Source: Syntrophorhabdus sp. PtaB.Bin047 (GTDB lineage Bacteria > Desulfobacterota > Syntrophorhabdia > Syntrophorhabdales > Syntrophorhabdaceae). Taken from it: DNA of 32,481 bases. Location of the stretch: NCBI GenBank assembly GCA_002067235.1, contig MVQP01000027.1:1-32481 (forward strand), written 5' to 3'. The position numbers and the translations under genes are program-made. Within the stretch, counting starts at the first letter, position 1, and each line of letters opens with the position of its first letter. The notes under the pieces were generated by a model, which was given only the letters and a program-made list of their open reading frames with translations, was not told the DNA's origin and searched no databases. Positions 1 through 7,328 of this stretch are shown piece by piece.

Positions 1-2262
1 GGCCTTCGTGATGCCCCCTGCCCCGGAGATGACGCCCGAGATGGTGTCCGTGGAGTTGGTCACCGTGATCTGCCGCATGGACCCGCCAAGGTCCATGGCC
101 CCCGAGAGCGTGAGGGCTCCCGTGCCGCCGGAGGATTGACCGAGAGTGAAGTCCCCTGTCACAGAGGTGGCGTTCGTCAGCGTCCGTGCCGTGGTGGACG
201 ATGAGGCGAGTGTGCCGCCGGTGAGGGTGAGTGTGCCCGTGCCGAGGGCGGCGTTGTTGCCGACGAGAAGTGTCCCGGACGAGAGGGTCGTGCCGCCGGA
301 GAAGGTGTTGGCGCCGGAGAGGATGAGCGTGCCCGTGCCGGTCTTGATGAGAGAGCCAGTACCGCTGATGATGCCCGCATAGCTGGTGTTCGAGGTGTTG
401 CCCGTGGTGAGCGTGCCCGTACCGAGGGTGACGTTGCCGCCCGTCGTGCCGCCGCCTGCCAGGGAGCCGATGGTGAGGTTGAAGCCATTGAGGTCGAGGG
501 CGGCACCGGCCGTGTTGGAAAGCGTCACCGCGGTCCCGGTGGGAAGGGCGTTGTCGACACCGGCACGGAGGATGCCGCCGCTTATCGTCGTCGTCCCCGT
601 GTAGGTGTTGGTACCGGTGAGGGTGAGGGTTCCGGCGCCGGTCTTGGTGATGCGGCCCGTTCCCGTCATGTCTCCGGCGTATGTCCCGTCCGTCGTCTGG
701 CTGAAGGTGACTGCCGCGTTGTTCGTGATGGCACCCTGAAGGCTCGTCGAATTGCCTTGAAGGGTGCCGGCGCTCACCGTCGTTCCGCCCGTGTAGGTGT
801 TGGCACCGGTGATGGTGAGCGTGCCCGTGCCGGTCTTGATGAGAGAGCCAGTACCGCTGATGATGCCCGCATAGCTGGTGTTCGAGGTGTTGCCCGTGGT
901 GAGCGTGCCCGTACCGAGGGTGACGTTGCCGCCCGTCGTGCCGCCGCCTGCCAGGGAGCCGATGGTGAGGTTGAAGCCATTGAGGTCGAGGGCGGCACCG
1001 GCCGTGTTGGAAAGCGTCACCGCGGTCCCGGTGGGAAGGGCGTTGTCGACACCGGCACGGAGGATGCCGCCGCTTATCGTCGTCGTCCCCGTGTAGGTGT
1101 TGGTACCGGTGAGGGTGAGGGTTCCGGCGCCGGTCTTGGTGATGCGGCCCGTTCCCGTCATGTCGCCCGACATGGTCAGGTCATAGCCGTTCGTATCGAA
1201 GGTGCCGCCCCCGGAATTGAGGGTCACATTCCTTCCGCTCGTGAAGCTCCCTGCTATCTGAAGGGTCCCTCCTGCAAAGGCCAGCCCCCCCGTCACATCA
1301 CCCAGGTTGTTGTCGCTCGCCACGCTCAACTTTCCCGCCTTGACGGTCGTACCGCCGGAATAGGTATTGTTGCCCGACAGCGTGAGCGTGCCCGTGCCGG
1401 CCTTGGTGATGCCCCCTGCCCCCGAGATGGCCCCCGAGATGGTGTCCGCAGAGTTGTTGACCGTGATCTGCCGCATGGACCCGCCGAGGTCCATCGTCCC
1501 GGACAACGTAAGGGCGCCCGTGCCGCCCGATGCCTGGCCGAGGGTGAAGTCGGCCCCGACCACGGTGTTGTTGGCTATCGTACGCGCCGTTCCCGAGGAC
1601 GAGGCGAGGGTGCCGCCGCCAATTTCCAGCGTGCCTGTGCCGAGCGCCGAATTGTTCCCTACCCTTAGCGTCCCGTCGAGAAGCGTCGTGCCTCCTGAAT
1701 AGGTGTTCGCTCCCGTGAGGGTAAGGATACCCGTGCCTGTCTTGGTGAGGGTGCCCGTGCCGGTCCCGATCACACCGGATATGTTCGTCGCACCCGTGCC
1801 TGCTGCCGTAAGGTTCCGGCCTGTCCCCGACACGGCACCGCTCACGCTCAGGGTCGCCGTCCCCGCGCCGTTGTTCGTTGCCGTCCACGTCTGATCAGCG
1901 CCGAGGATTATGCCCTCACTTATGGAGTAAGTGCGCGACGTGGTGCCGGGAATGGCCGCGTCGACGCCCGCCGACCCGATGGTCAGGATCCCGGCGCCCG
2001 CCGCAACGGTGAAATTGCTGTCACGATTGAAGATAAGACCCAGGAAGCTGACATTGGTATTGATGGTAACCGTGGTACCGCCGGTTCCGAACGTCACCGA
2101 CTGCGTGCCGTCAAAGGGAGGATTGACGTTGTCGTCCCAGTTGGCCGCCGTGTTGATGTTCGTGTTGGCCCCGCCGCCATCCCAGGTGGTCCCCGCTGAA
2201 ACAGGCAGACCACGCAGAAGCACCATGAGAAGTATGATCAGTATGGTGAGGCTTTTCTTCAT
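1..2262 (-). CDS. Autotransporter-associated beta-strand repeat protein, 5' part (runs off window)
   Basis: The minus strand is open from ATG at 2262-2260 to the window edge, giving 754 residues with no stop; the 3' end lies outside. The N-terminus (MKKSLTILIILLMVLL..., then PVSAGTTWDG) is a signal peptide. The rest is Gly/Thr/Ser/Asn-rich with the recurring motif GTGTLTLTGANTYSGGTTV followed by a G-T-L segment and N-x-A-L-G-T-G-T. This is the hallmark of autotransporter-associated beta-strand repeats (PATR type), which build an extracellular beta-helix passenger. A C-terminal beta-barrel is expected from the family but is not visible here. The product is probably an outer-membrane-anchored or secreted adhesin-like protein. 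The gene contains an exact internal duplication, annotated separately. The ligand is unknown. The strong GC bias creates long shadow ORFs on the opposite strand, which are not genes. Confidence 0.85.
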   Translation of the reverse strand, partial: MKKSLTILIILLMVLLRGLPVSAGTTWDGGGANTNINTAANWDDNVNPPFDGTQSVTFGTGGTTVTINTNVSFLGLIFNRDSNFTVAAGAGILTIGSAGVDAAIPGTTSRTYSISEGIILGADQTWTATNNGAGTATLSVSGAVSGTGRNLTAAGTGATNISGVIGTGTGTLTKTGTGILTLTGANTYSGGTTLLDGTLRVGNNSALGTGTLEIGGGTLASSSGTARTIANNTVVGADFTLGQASGGTGALTLSGTMDLGGSMRQITVNNSADTISGAISGAGGITKAGTGTLTLSGNNTYSGGTTVKAGKLSVASDNNLGDVTGGLAFAGGTLQIAGSFTSGRNVTLNSGGGTFDTNGYDLTMSGDMTGTGRITKTGAGTLTLTGTNTYTGTTTISGGILRAGVDNALPTGTAVTLSNTAGAALDLNGFNLTIGSLAGGGTTGGNVTLGTGTLTTGNTSNTSYAGIISGTGSLIKTGTGTLTITGANTYTGGTTVSAGTLQGNSTSLQGAITNNAAVTFSQTTDGTYAGDMTGTGRITKTGAGTLTLTGTNTYTGTTTISGGILRAGVDNALPTGTAVTLSNTAGAALDLNGFNLTIGSLAGGGTTGGNVTLGTGTLTTGNTSNTSYAGIISGTGSLIKTGTGTLILSGANTFSGGTTLSSGTLLVGNNAALGTGTLTLTGGTLASSSTTARTLTNATSVTGDFTLGQSSGGTGALTLSGAMDLGGSMRQITVTNSTDTISGVISGAGGITKA
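327..672. repeat. Copy 1 of an exact internal duplication in the autotransporter gene
   Basis: By eye, bases about 327-672 match 819-1164 without a difference, an offset of 492 bp (164 codons, in frame). The repeated block encodes roughly 115 residues of beta-strand repeat. Absence of synonymous differences implies recent duplication or ongoing gene conversion within the gene. Confidence 0.85.
819..1164. repeat. Copy 2 of an exact internal duplication in the autotransporter gene
   Basis: Second copy of the 346-bp block starting near 327. Identity breaks after about 1164, where the following sequence diverges from that after copy 1. A further, more degenerate similarity links 1-150 to about 1409-1560, showing that older duplications shaped the same gene. 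Confidence 0.85.
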
Positions 2263-2555
2263 ATCAGCTTTCGTGACCTTCCGTCCGATCTGGTTGTCGA
2301 GGATGCTGACCACACGATGAGCGGACCCCGACAACCCCCCTGCCCCCCGGCGAGGGATTGACGGTGTTATACCATTCAAGAATCGTAAGGAGGATAGCGC
2401 CTCCTGAGCCTAATTGTTCTATAATTTTGCATGTATTACAAGAGAAATCATACCGGTCGGGGCACGCGGTTACGCCAGTCTCTCCCGGGAAGGACTCCTC
2501 TTTTTTTGGGGAAGCTGCGCGGGAATATCTCACGGGCGGGATGCGGCTGCCCCGA
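2263..2555. other. Gene-free stretch upstream of the autotransporter gene
   Basis: No convincing gene is seen between the autotransporter start and the end of the DUF4143 ATPase. The segment 2405-2450 is AT-richer than its surroundings and could hold the autotransporter promoter (reading minus), but no clean -35/-10 pair stands out. A short hairpin, GGAGG-ATAGCG-CCTCC, lies at about 2389-2406. I could not match the stretch to any riboswitch I know. Confidence 0.4.
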
Positions 2556-3707
2556 CTAGTCCTTGCGGGTGGCGCCCTGCCTGTCGAGCCATCCCTCAGG
2601 GTTACAGACGTGGACATCAAGGCCGGCGATGTGCCTTTCACCGGCCGGACCTGACAGGGGAGAAATGATATAGTTCCTTCCTTCGGGATACCAGGTGCGG
2701 AAGAGTTTGAGCCCCGCGGGGTCGAAGGCATCAGGGTCCCACTCGCATTCGATGGCATCCACCTCGTCCCGCGAGCCGGGGACGATGAAATCGACCTTCC
2801 TGTCGTCCGCCCATCTCCAGTACTGGACCTGAGACCCCCGGACATGGGCCTCAAGATATTCGAGGACGACGTGCTCCCAGAGGGGGCCGTAGTCGTCGGG
2901 ACGCGGCGGGTCCCAGCCTCTGGCAAAGACCACGAAACCCGTGTCGAACCCGTAGACCCTGGGCATCTTTATTATCTCCTTCTGACCTTTCCCGTGGAAA
3001 GGCCGCACCACGGTTATCGCCCCGGTGGCCTCGAGAGCCCTCAAGTGCTCCGCAACGGTTGGACGGCTTATGCGGAGGGTCTCCGATGCCCGTGTTGTCT
3101 CGAAAGGCTCACCGCTCTGTTTCAGGAGATATTCGAAGAGCATCGTGAACTTGTCGGAGTCACGAAAACCGAAGGGCTCGCGGATATCGCGGTCGAAAAA
3201 GGCATCCATCCATCCACGATAGAACCCGCCCTGACGGTGCTCCATCAAGAGGGCCTCGGGGAGGCCGCCGTGATGGAACCGCTTCTCGAGCGAAACGTTG
3301 AAGGCAGGCAGCTCGTCCCACAGAACGGGACCGAGGTGGACACGGCGCTTCCTGTCACCGAGGGCGTCACCGGCCTTCCCGTCCGCCGCCACGGTGGAGG
3401 AGGTTGCAATGATCCTGAGCTCCCGAAAGAGATCGGCGCCCGTCTTGAGTACCTTTATGGCGTCGGGAAGCCTGAGGACATCGTCAAAGACCACGACGGG
3501 GCGGTCACAGGCGCGGAAGAAGAGCTCGGGATCCAATGCTATGTGCGCGGACCGCGCCGGGTCGCAATCGACGCGGAGTGTCCGCTGCGTCCCGAGACCC
3601 TCTATCAGGGTCGTCTTGCCCACCCCTTTCACGCCGGAGAGCCACACAATGGGGGCCTCCTCCCAGGTCTCTTCTATTCTCTTTATCCAGGAGCTCCGTT
3701 CTATCAT
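2556..3707 (-). CDS. AAA ATPase with DUF4143-type C-terminal domain
   Basis: 383 residues. The N-terminal P-loop has Walker A GVKGVGKT (about residues 25-32) and Walker B VVVFDD (about 71-76). A middle winged-helix-like segment (SETLRISRPTVAEHLRALEATGAI) follows, then the DUF4143 signature region (GPLWEHVVLEYLEA, then a VDFIVPG...DAIECEW strand pair resembling a PD-(D/E)xK fold that lacks the usual ExK lysine). The order and length fit the widespread ATP-binding DUF4143 family, whose cellular role is poorly defined; links to toxin-antitoxin or defence functions are only suggested. The ATG at 3707 has no clear Shine-Dalgarno sequence. The gene stands alone and no partner gene is adjacent. Confidence 0.85.
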   Translation of the reverse strand: MIERSSWIKRIEETWEEAPIVWLSGVKGVGKTTLIEGLGTQRTLRVDCDPARSAHIALDPELFFRACDRPVVVFDDVLRLPDAIKVLKTGADLFRELRIIATSSTVAADGKAGDALGDRKRRVHLGPVLWDELPAFNVSLEKRFHHGGLPEALLMEHRQGGFYRGWMDAFFDRDIREPFGFRDSDKFTMLFEYLLKQSGEPFETTRASETLRISRPTVAEHLRALEATGAITVVRPFHGKGQKEIIKMPRVYGFDTGFVVFARGWDPPRPDDYGPLWEHVVLEYLEAHVRGSQVQYWRWADDRKVDFIVPGSRDEVDAIECEWDPDAFDPAGLKLFRTWYPEGRNYIISPLSGPAGERHIAGLDVHVCNPEGWLDRQGATRKD

Positions 3708-3838
3708 TGAGACAACACAGTTACCATATATTCGGAATAAACGTCAAGTAGAGTGTGAGGGGACGGGCCGCCCCATCCGTCCATCTCCGGCCAAAGCTCT
3801 TTCCATGCGCGCCTGTCTCTGGTAGTGTAATGGAGACA

Positions 3839-3919
3839 GGTAATAGGCCATGGGTAATGGGTCATAGGTAATAGGAGAAAAGGTCTGGTCCTTCCCATGA
3901 CCCATTACCCAATTACCTG
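3839..3919. repeat. Inverted repeat of GGGTNAT heptamers (family C, copy 1)
   Basis: The left arm, about 3839-3875, is built of 7-nt units such as GGGTAAT, GGGTCAT and AGGTAAT. The right arm, 3894-3919, carries the complement (CCCATGACCCATTACCC...). The pair can fold into a long hairpin with a loop of about 18 nt. It lies between the DUF4143 gene and the yjbQ-like gene. The same unit recurs at 24155-24190 and 24548-24580. Confidence 0.8.
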
Positions 3920-3942
3920 CATTTTCCAGGAGGACTGATTCC

Positions 3943-4362
3943 ATGAAGATAGTGAACGAGCACAGGGAATTCTCGACCCGGGGAAGCGGAGACCTGATCG
4001 ATATCACCAGGATACTGGTCACCTGCCTCGCCGGGAGCGGGCTTACGAAGGGCAACATGACGATCTTCGTCCAGGGTTCCACGGCGGGCATCACCACCCT
4101 CGAGTACGAACCGGGCCTTGTCGGCGACGTCAAGGAGCTTTACGAGAGACTGGTTCCATCCGACCGCGGGTACCGCCACGACGAGACGTGGGGTGACGCC
4201 AACGGTTTCTCCCACTTGAGGGCCACTTTGACGGGCCAATCCCTGACGGTGCCTTTCGAATCGGGCACACTGCTCCTCGGGACCTGGCAGCAGGTGGTCC
4301 TCGCCGAATTCGACAACCGCCCAAGAGAACGGCTGGTGGTGGTGCAGATGATAGGGGAATAG
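3943..4362 (+). CDS. YjbQ / UPF0047 family protein
   Basis: 139 residues, the usual size for the YjbQ (UPF0047) family. Recognisable segments are the STAGITTLEYEPG motif and GYRHDETWGDANGFSHLRATLTG, which carries the conserved histidines, followed by GTWQQVVLAEFDNRPRERLVVVQ. The E. coli member has weak thiamin-phosphate synthase activity in vivo, but the physiological role is unsettled. An AGGAGG Shine-Dalgarno sequence at about 3928-3933 supports the ATG at 3943. The gene appears monocistronic: a probable terminator follows and a separate promoter precedes the next gene. Family membership is solid; function is not. Confidence 0.9.
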   Translation: MKIVNEHREFSTRGSGDLIDITRILVTCLAGSGLTKGNMTIFVQGSTAGITTLEYEPGLVGDVKELYERLVPSDRGYRHDETWGDANGFSHLRATLTGQSLTVPFESGTLLLGTWQQVVLAEFDNRPRERLVVVQMIGE

Positions 4363-4379
4363 AGGCGGCTGGAGTCGTA

Positions 4380-4402
4380 AAGGCGGCTTGACGGGCCGTC
4401 TT
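4380..4402 (+). terminator. Possible terminator after the yjbQ-like gene
   Basis: AAGGCGG pairs with CCGTCTT across a 9-nt loop (one G-U pair), followed by a T/C-rich stretch (TCTCGTCTTTCTT). The hairpin is modest and the T-tract is interrupted. Confidence 0.4.
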
Positions 4403-4412
4403 CTCGTCTTTC

Positions 4413-4441
4413 TTGCAACGGTTCTTTTTGTGGACTATACT
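4413..4441 (+). promoter_or_regulatory. Sigma70-type promoter for the small exported protein gene
   Basis: TTGCAA at 4413-4418 and TATACT at 4436-4441 are separated by 17 bp. The predicted start is near 4448, leaving a leader of about 58 nt before the ATG at 4506. Confidence 0.65.
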
Positions 4442-4505
4442 AAATCGTATTTCACCGTGCGTACGCAGTAATAAGGAAGGATTTTAGAGAATCGAGGGAA
4501 ATCTC

Positions 4506-4985
4506 ATGTGCCGTCTGTTGCCGCTGAAGCTCACCGCCCTCTTCCTTGGTATCCTCCTGTCGCTTCTTTCCCCGGGAGGCTGCAAGAAACCCGATCCCGC
4601 CCGGATAATCCTTGCCGTCGATGGAGAGCTGTTCTCGGACGCGCTCGTCATCATCGACGGGAAGCAGGCGGGGAAACTGGCGCAAACACTGATCAAGCCC
4701 GACGGAAGCCTGTACATTGACGGCATTCTGACCGCGAAGCTGCCCCCCGGACACAGGGACATCCCGGAGAAGGACGATTACCGGGGCGCGATCGATTCCC
4801 TGGAACTGAAGGCCGGGGAACATACCATCCTCCTCCAGACGGAAGATGGGAAGACACTGCAGATCACGGCCAGCATACCCCCCGGCCGCCACCTCGTCAC
4901 CTACCTCTCCGACGAGGAAACACTCAGGTGGAACAATGCAAAACTGCAAGCCGCCCCGGGGTCGAGCGTGAACGTAAGACCCTGA
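4506..4985 (+). CDS. Small exported protein of unknown function (possible lipoprotein)
   Basis: 159 residues. The first 25 form a signal peptide (MCRLLPLKLTALFLGILLSLL) ending at SPGGC-KK. The cysteine could be lipidated, although P/G at -3/-2 makes a poor lipobox. The mature part reads like a small beta-rich domain (DGELFSDALVIIDGKQAGKL... LKAGEHTILLQTEDGKTLQITASIPPGRHLVTY). The 'IDGKxxG...GEHTI' pattern resembles PEGA-type surface domains, but I would not assign it firmly. GAGGG at about 4494-4498 supports the ATG at 4506. Its own promoter (4413-4441) and terminator (4987-5007) make it a single-gene unit. It is convergent with the RsbW-like gene. I do not recognise an orthologue. Confidence 0.7.
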   Translation: MCRLLPLKLTALFLGILLSLLSPGGCKKPDPARIILAVDGELFSDALVIIDGKQAGKLAQTLIKPDGSLYIDGILTAKLPPGHRDIPEKDDYRGAIDSLELKAGEHTILLQTEDGKTLQITASIPPGRHLVTYLSDEETLRWNNAKLQAAPGSSVNVRP

Positions 4986-4986
4986 G

Positions 4987-5007
4987 AGGCGGCTTGAACC
5001 GCCTTTT
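4987..5007 (+). terminator. Rho-independent terminator after the small exported protein gene
   Basis: AGGCGG (4987-4992), a 6-nt loop CTTGAA, CCGCCT (4999-5004), then TTT, two bases after the stop codon. It lies between two convergent genes. Confidence 0.6.
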
Positions 5008-5458
5008 ACCGCCTTATCCCTCCCGGATCGTGGGACACTGTGAAGATGAGGATGTTCTTGTCTGCGTTGCGCTTGTATTCGATGTTCCTGGCTGCCCTCT
5101 TCATGATCTTCGTTGATGGTTTCTCCCCCGGCGTGAAGAAATCGTCCGCCTCGGGGAAGGTGCCGGCGAGAAGCATGTTGAAGGGGACGCCGGTGTCGGT
5201 GATCGTGATGTAAAGGGCTCCCGTGTCGTGGATGACGCAAGAGATCCTTATCTCGGCCTCCCTGCCGCGGCACGCGAACCGTATGATATTACCCGCCGCT
5301 TCTTCGGTCGCGAGCCCCAGATCTTTTATCGTATCGTCGCGATAGCCACACTCCGTGGCCATGTTCCGCACGAATCCGACGAGGTCCGGTATGGAATCCT
5401 CCCGGGCCGGGCGCGTTATGGCGTCGAGGGGGGCATTGCTTTCGTTCTTGTTCATCAT
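5006..5458 (-). CDS. RsbW-like serine-kinase/anti-sigma-type ATPase (HATPase_c_2)
   Basis: 150 residues from ATG 5458, chosen because AAGGAG sits 5 nt upstream; a second ATG follows directly. The GHKL ATPase N-box is visible as LATEEAAGNIIRFA (E52, N57) and the G1 box as ITDTGVPFN (D88, G90). GEKPSTKIMKRAARNIEYKR follows in the lid/G2 region. Size and motifs match stand-alone RsbW/SpoIIAB-type ATPases that phosphorylate anti-anti-sigma proteins or bind partner proteins; no STAS partner or sigma factor is adjacent. It lies 26 bp downstream of the MEMO-family gene on the same strand, so the two are probably co-transcribed and may share a regulatory pathway. Confidence 0.8.
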   Translation of the reverse strand: MMNKNESNAPLDAITRPAREDSIPDLVGFVRNMATECGYRDDTIKDLGLATEEAAGNIIRFACRGREAEIRISCVIHDTGALYITITDTGVPFNMLLAGTFPEADDFFTPGEKPSTKIMKRAARNIEYKRNADKNILIFTVSHDPGGIRR

Positions 5459-5484
5459 CACCGCTCCTTGAGACTCATCTGTGG

Positions 5485-6681
5485 TCACCGGTAGAAGACA
5501 CCGCCGGCGAAGCTGACCGAAGATTGTCCGTCCGTCCACTGATCGTAGCTCACGATGTCGGACGTGCACCCTTCAAGAAGTTTGAGCTGAAAGAAAATGG
5601 GGGTGAGCCCGCATATCCTGCGGCTGTCCCCCTCGCTTTTGACGGCCTGAAAGAAACCCTCGGCGTCCACATTCCTGACACGTTCCAGGATGGCCTCGTC
5701 CTTGTGCCGTGAGCTCTCGAGGGTCATAGGGTCGAGGGGATAGCGGTCCCCGAACTGGGCCCCGATATGGGCAAGATCCGCGCCCGAAAGGATGAGCCAG
5801 GGCTTCCCGTAGGCCTCAAGCACACCTTTCAGGTTCTCGACAAGCAGCCTCACTTCCTCCGCGTCCGTCCCCTTGAGGCCGCCCACGTATTCGTGCATGG
5901 ACCCCGTAAGGATGGGCAGGATCTCGAAATCCTCCTCAACCATGAACTGAATGAGGGGCAGCTGCAGTTCGATGGAATGCTCCGCCCGGTGCGGCCATTC
6001 GTCAACATACCCTTTCAGGAGTTCGTTCGCCTCTATCAACTCTCTCAGCCCCTGTCCGCATGGTATTGTCTCGAGCGGCGTCTCAAAATCCTTGAGGGAT
6101 ATGCTCCAGAGCCGGTCCGTGGGACGATGGCAGGTGCCGAAGATGACGATAAGCGGCTTCGCTGCCCCTCTCAGGTAAGGGTATATCTCGCGGTACACCG
6201 CAACGCCCCTCTGGTAGTCGATGTGCGGCGCAAGGATGCCCGCAATCTGACGTGCCGGGGCGGGCCTCGCCGCGCTGCCGTCGAAGAGGTCAGCGAGGAA
6301 GGACAGGAGTTCCATCCGGTTCGACGCATATCCCTTCCCCGCCAGATACGCCTTCCGGACGGGAGAGCTGCAATACTCGTCGCGAAGACTTTTTATGTGT
6401 CTGTCGTAGCGCTCTGACTCGAGTAGGAGGTTCTCGTCCATCACCTTCACGAGTTCCTCGATGCGCTCGATGTAGACCATCTCGCCGGAGGCCCGCATGA
6501 ACTCCGCCTGGATGTCACGAAGCGTCCTCGTGCCGTCCATGAGGGCCACCATGAAGGCCACTTCCCTGCTGACGGCGAGGGCGTTCTCCACCACCCCTTC
6601 CGCGTCCCGCAGGAGTATGAGGTCTTGCCCGTCCTGCTCGAAGGGGATCACATCGATAAAACGCAGTTTCGGTCTTTCCAT
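5485..6681 (-). CDS. MEMO1-family (AmmeMemoRadiSam system protein B-like) with extra N-terminal domain
   Basis: 398 residues from ATG 6681; an upstream in-frame extension is unlikely because it crosses the hdrC promoter. Residues about 145-398 are the MEMO fold: ILAPHIDYQRG (H153), FGTCHRP, EHSIELQLPLI (H235), LSGADLAHIG, and RRICGLTPIF (C357). Together these give the conserved His/His/Cys pocket of the family, which resembles extradiol dioxygenases. The N-terminal ~115 residues (DGTRTLRDIQAEFMRASGE...) look like a PqqD-like winged-helix adaptor, which is not part of the core MEMO domain. The AMMECR1 and radical-SAM partners that usually complete the AmmeMemoRadiSam set are absent here. It is followed by the RsbW-like ATPase, probably in one operon. 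The molecular role of bacterial MEMO proteins is not settled. Confidence 0.85.
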   Translation of the reverse strand: MERPKLRFIDVIPFEQDGQDLILLRDAEGVVENALAVSREVAFMVALMDGTRTLRDIQAEFMRASGEMVYIERIEELVKVMDENLLLESERYDRHIKSLRDEYCSSPVRKAYLAGKGYASNRMELLSFLADLFDGSAARPAPARQIAGILAPHIDYQRGVAVYREIYPYLRGAAKPLIVIFGTCHRPTDRLWSISLKDFETPLETIPCGQGLRELIEANELLKGYVDEWPHRAEHSIELQLPLIQFMVEEDFEILPILTGSMHEYVGGLKGTDAEEVRLLVENLKGVLEAYGKPWLILSGADLAHIGAQFGDRYPLDPMTLESSRHKDEAILERVRNVDAEGFFQAVKSEGDSRRICGLTPIFFQLKLLEGCTSDIVSYDQWTDGQSSVSFAGGVFYR

Positions 6682-6751
6682 GACCTTTAGATATACCACA
6701 ACGGAAACGAAGATGGAAGAAGAGGGGAAAGCAGGGGGAGGGAAAATCCAT

Positions 6752-6780
6752 TTGACATCATGGGGATAAAGTTTGAGAAT
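6752..6780 (+). promoter_or_regulatory. Promoter of the hdr-mvhD-met operon
   Basis: TTGACA at 6752-6757, a 17-bp spacer, and GAGAAT at 6775-6780 (4 of 6 to consensus). The expected start is near 6787, only about 5 nt before the hdrC ATG at 6792, and no Shine-Dalgarno sequence is visible, so the message may be almost leaderless. The region is divergent with the MEMO gene. Confidence 0.5.
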
Positions 6781-6791
6781 AGAAGTCTGAT

Positions 6792-7328
6792 ATGCCGCGC
6801 CCTTCTTTCCTCGACGAGATAGAAACACGGTCAGGTGTGACAGTTTCGGTGTGTTACCAGTGCTGCCGCTGTACCAACGGGTGCCCCGTTGCCGAACACA
6901 TGGACATCGTCCCCCACAGGGTCATAGGGTATATCCTGAGTGGCGAGCGCGAAAAGGTCGTCGCTTCGGCATCTCCGTGGACGTGCCTCCAGTGCGCCAC
7001 CTGCAGCCTGCGCTGCCCGAACGGCATCGACGTGGCCCGTGTCTTCGAAACCCTCCGGCAGATATCCGCCGCCTCCGGTCTCGCGGCGAAGAACGACGTC
7101 CGGCATTTTGACGATCTTATCATCGACAGCGTGGAAAGGCATGGCCGTCTGGCCGAGATGGAAACGATCATGCGCTATCGGCTGTCGAAGAGGCAATTCC
7201 TGAAAGATGCAGCCATGGGGCTCGACATGCTGAAGAAAGGCCGGATCGGCCTGTCATCGCACGATATCCGCGGCAGAAAGCAACTGGGAACGATAATACG
7301 GCGGATGCGGGGGCACGGGGACAGATGA
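6792..7328 (+). CDS. hdrC: Heterodisulfide reductase subunit C-like iron-sulfur protein
   Basis: 178 residues with two 4Fe-4S motifs: CYQCCRCTNGCP (C21, C24, C27, C31) and CLQCATCSLRCP (C65, C68, C71, C75). This is the standard HdrC arrangement, followed by an alpha-helical tail. HdrC carries electrons between the flavin subunit HdrA and the CCG-domain subunit HdrB. No membrane segment is present, so it should be cytoplasmic. The stop overlaps the hdrB start (ATGA). It is the first gene of a long operon ending in metF, which implies that the Hdr module serves methylene-THF reduction or methyl-THF oxidation rather than CoM-S-S-CoB. Confidence 0.93.
   Translation: MPRPSFLDEIETRSGVTVSVCYQCCRCTNGCPVAEHMDIVPHRVIGYILSGEREKVVASASPWTCLQCATCSLRCPNGIDVARVFETLRQISAASGLAAKNDVRHFDDLIIDSVERHGRLAEMETIMRYRLSKRQFLKDAAMGLDMLKKGRIGLSSHDIRGRKQLGTIIRRMRGHGDR

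Noticed and set aside
757..1668. 303-codon plus-strand ORF over the autotransporter gene
   Set aside because: It is an Arg/Gly-rich shadow of the repetitive minus-strand gene, with no recognisable domain and a repeat-driven composition.
2407..2560. c-di-GMP or other riboswitch in the autotransporter leader
   Set aside because: Some GC-rich hairpins and a purine-rich loop are present, but I could not match the conserved core of any riboswitch class on either strand.
2264..2926. 220-codon minus-strand ORF
   Set aside because: It overlaps the DUF4143 ATPase in another frame, is rich in Ser/Arg/Pro and has no domain; it is a shadow ORF.
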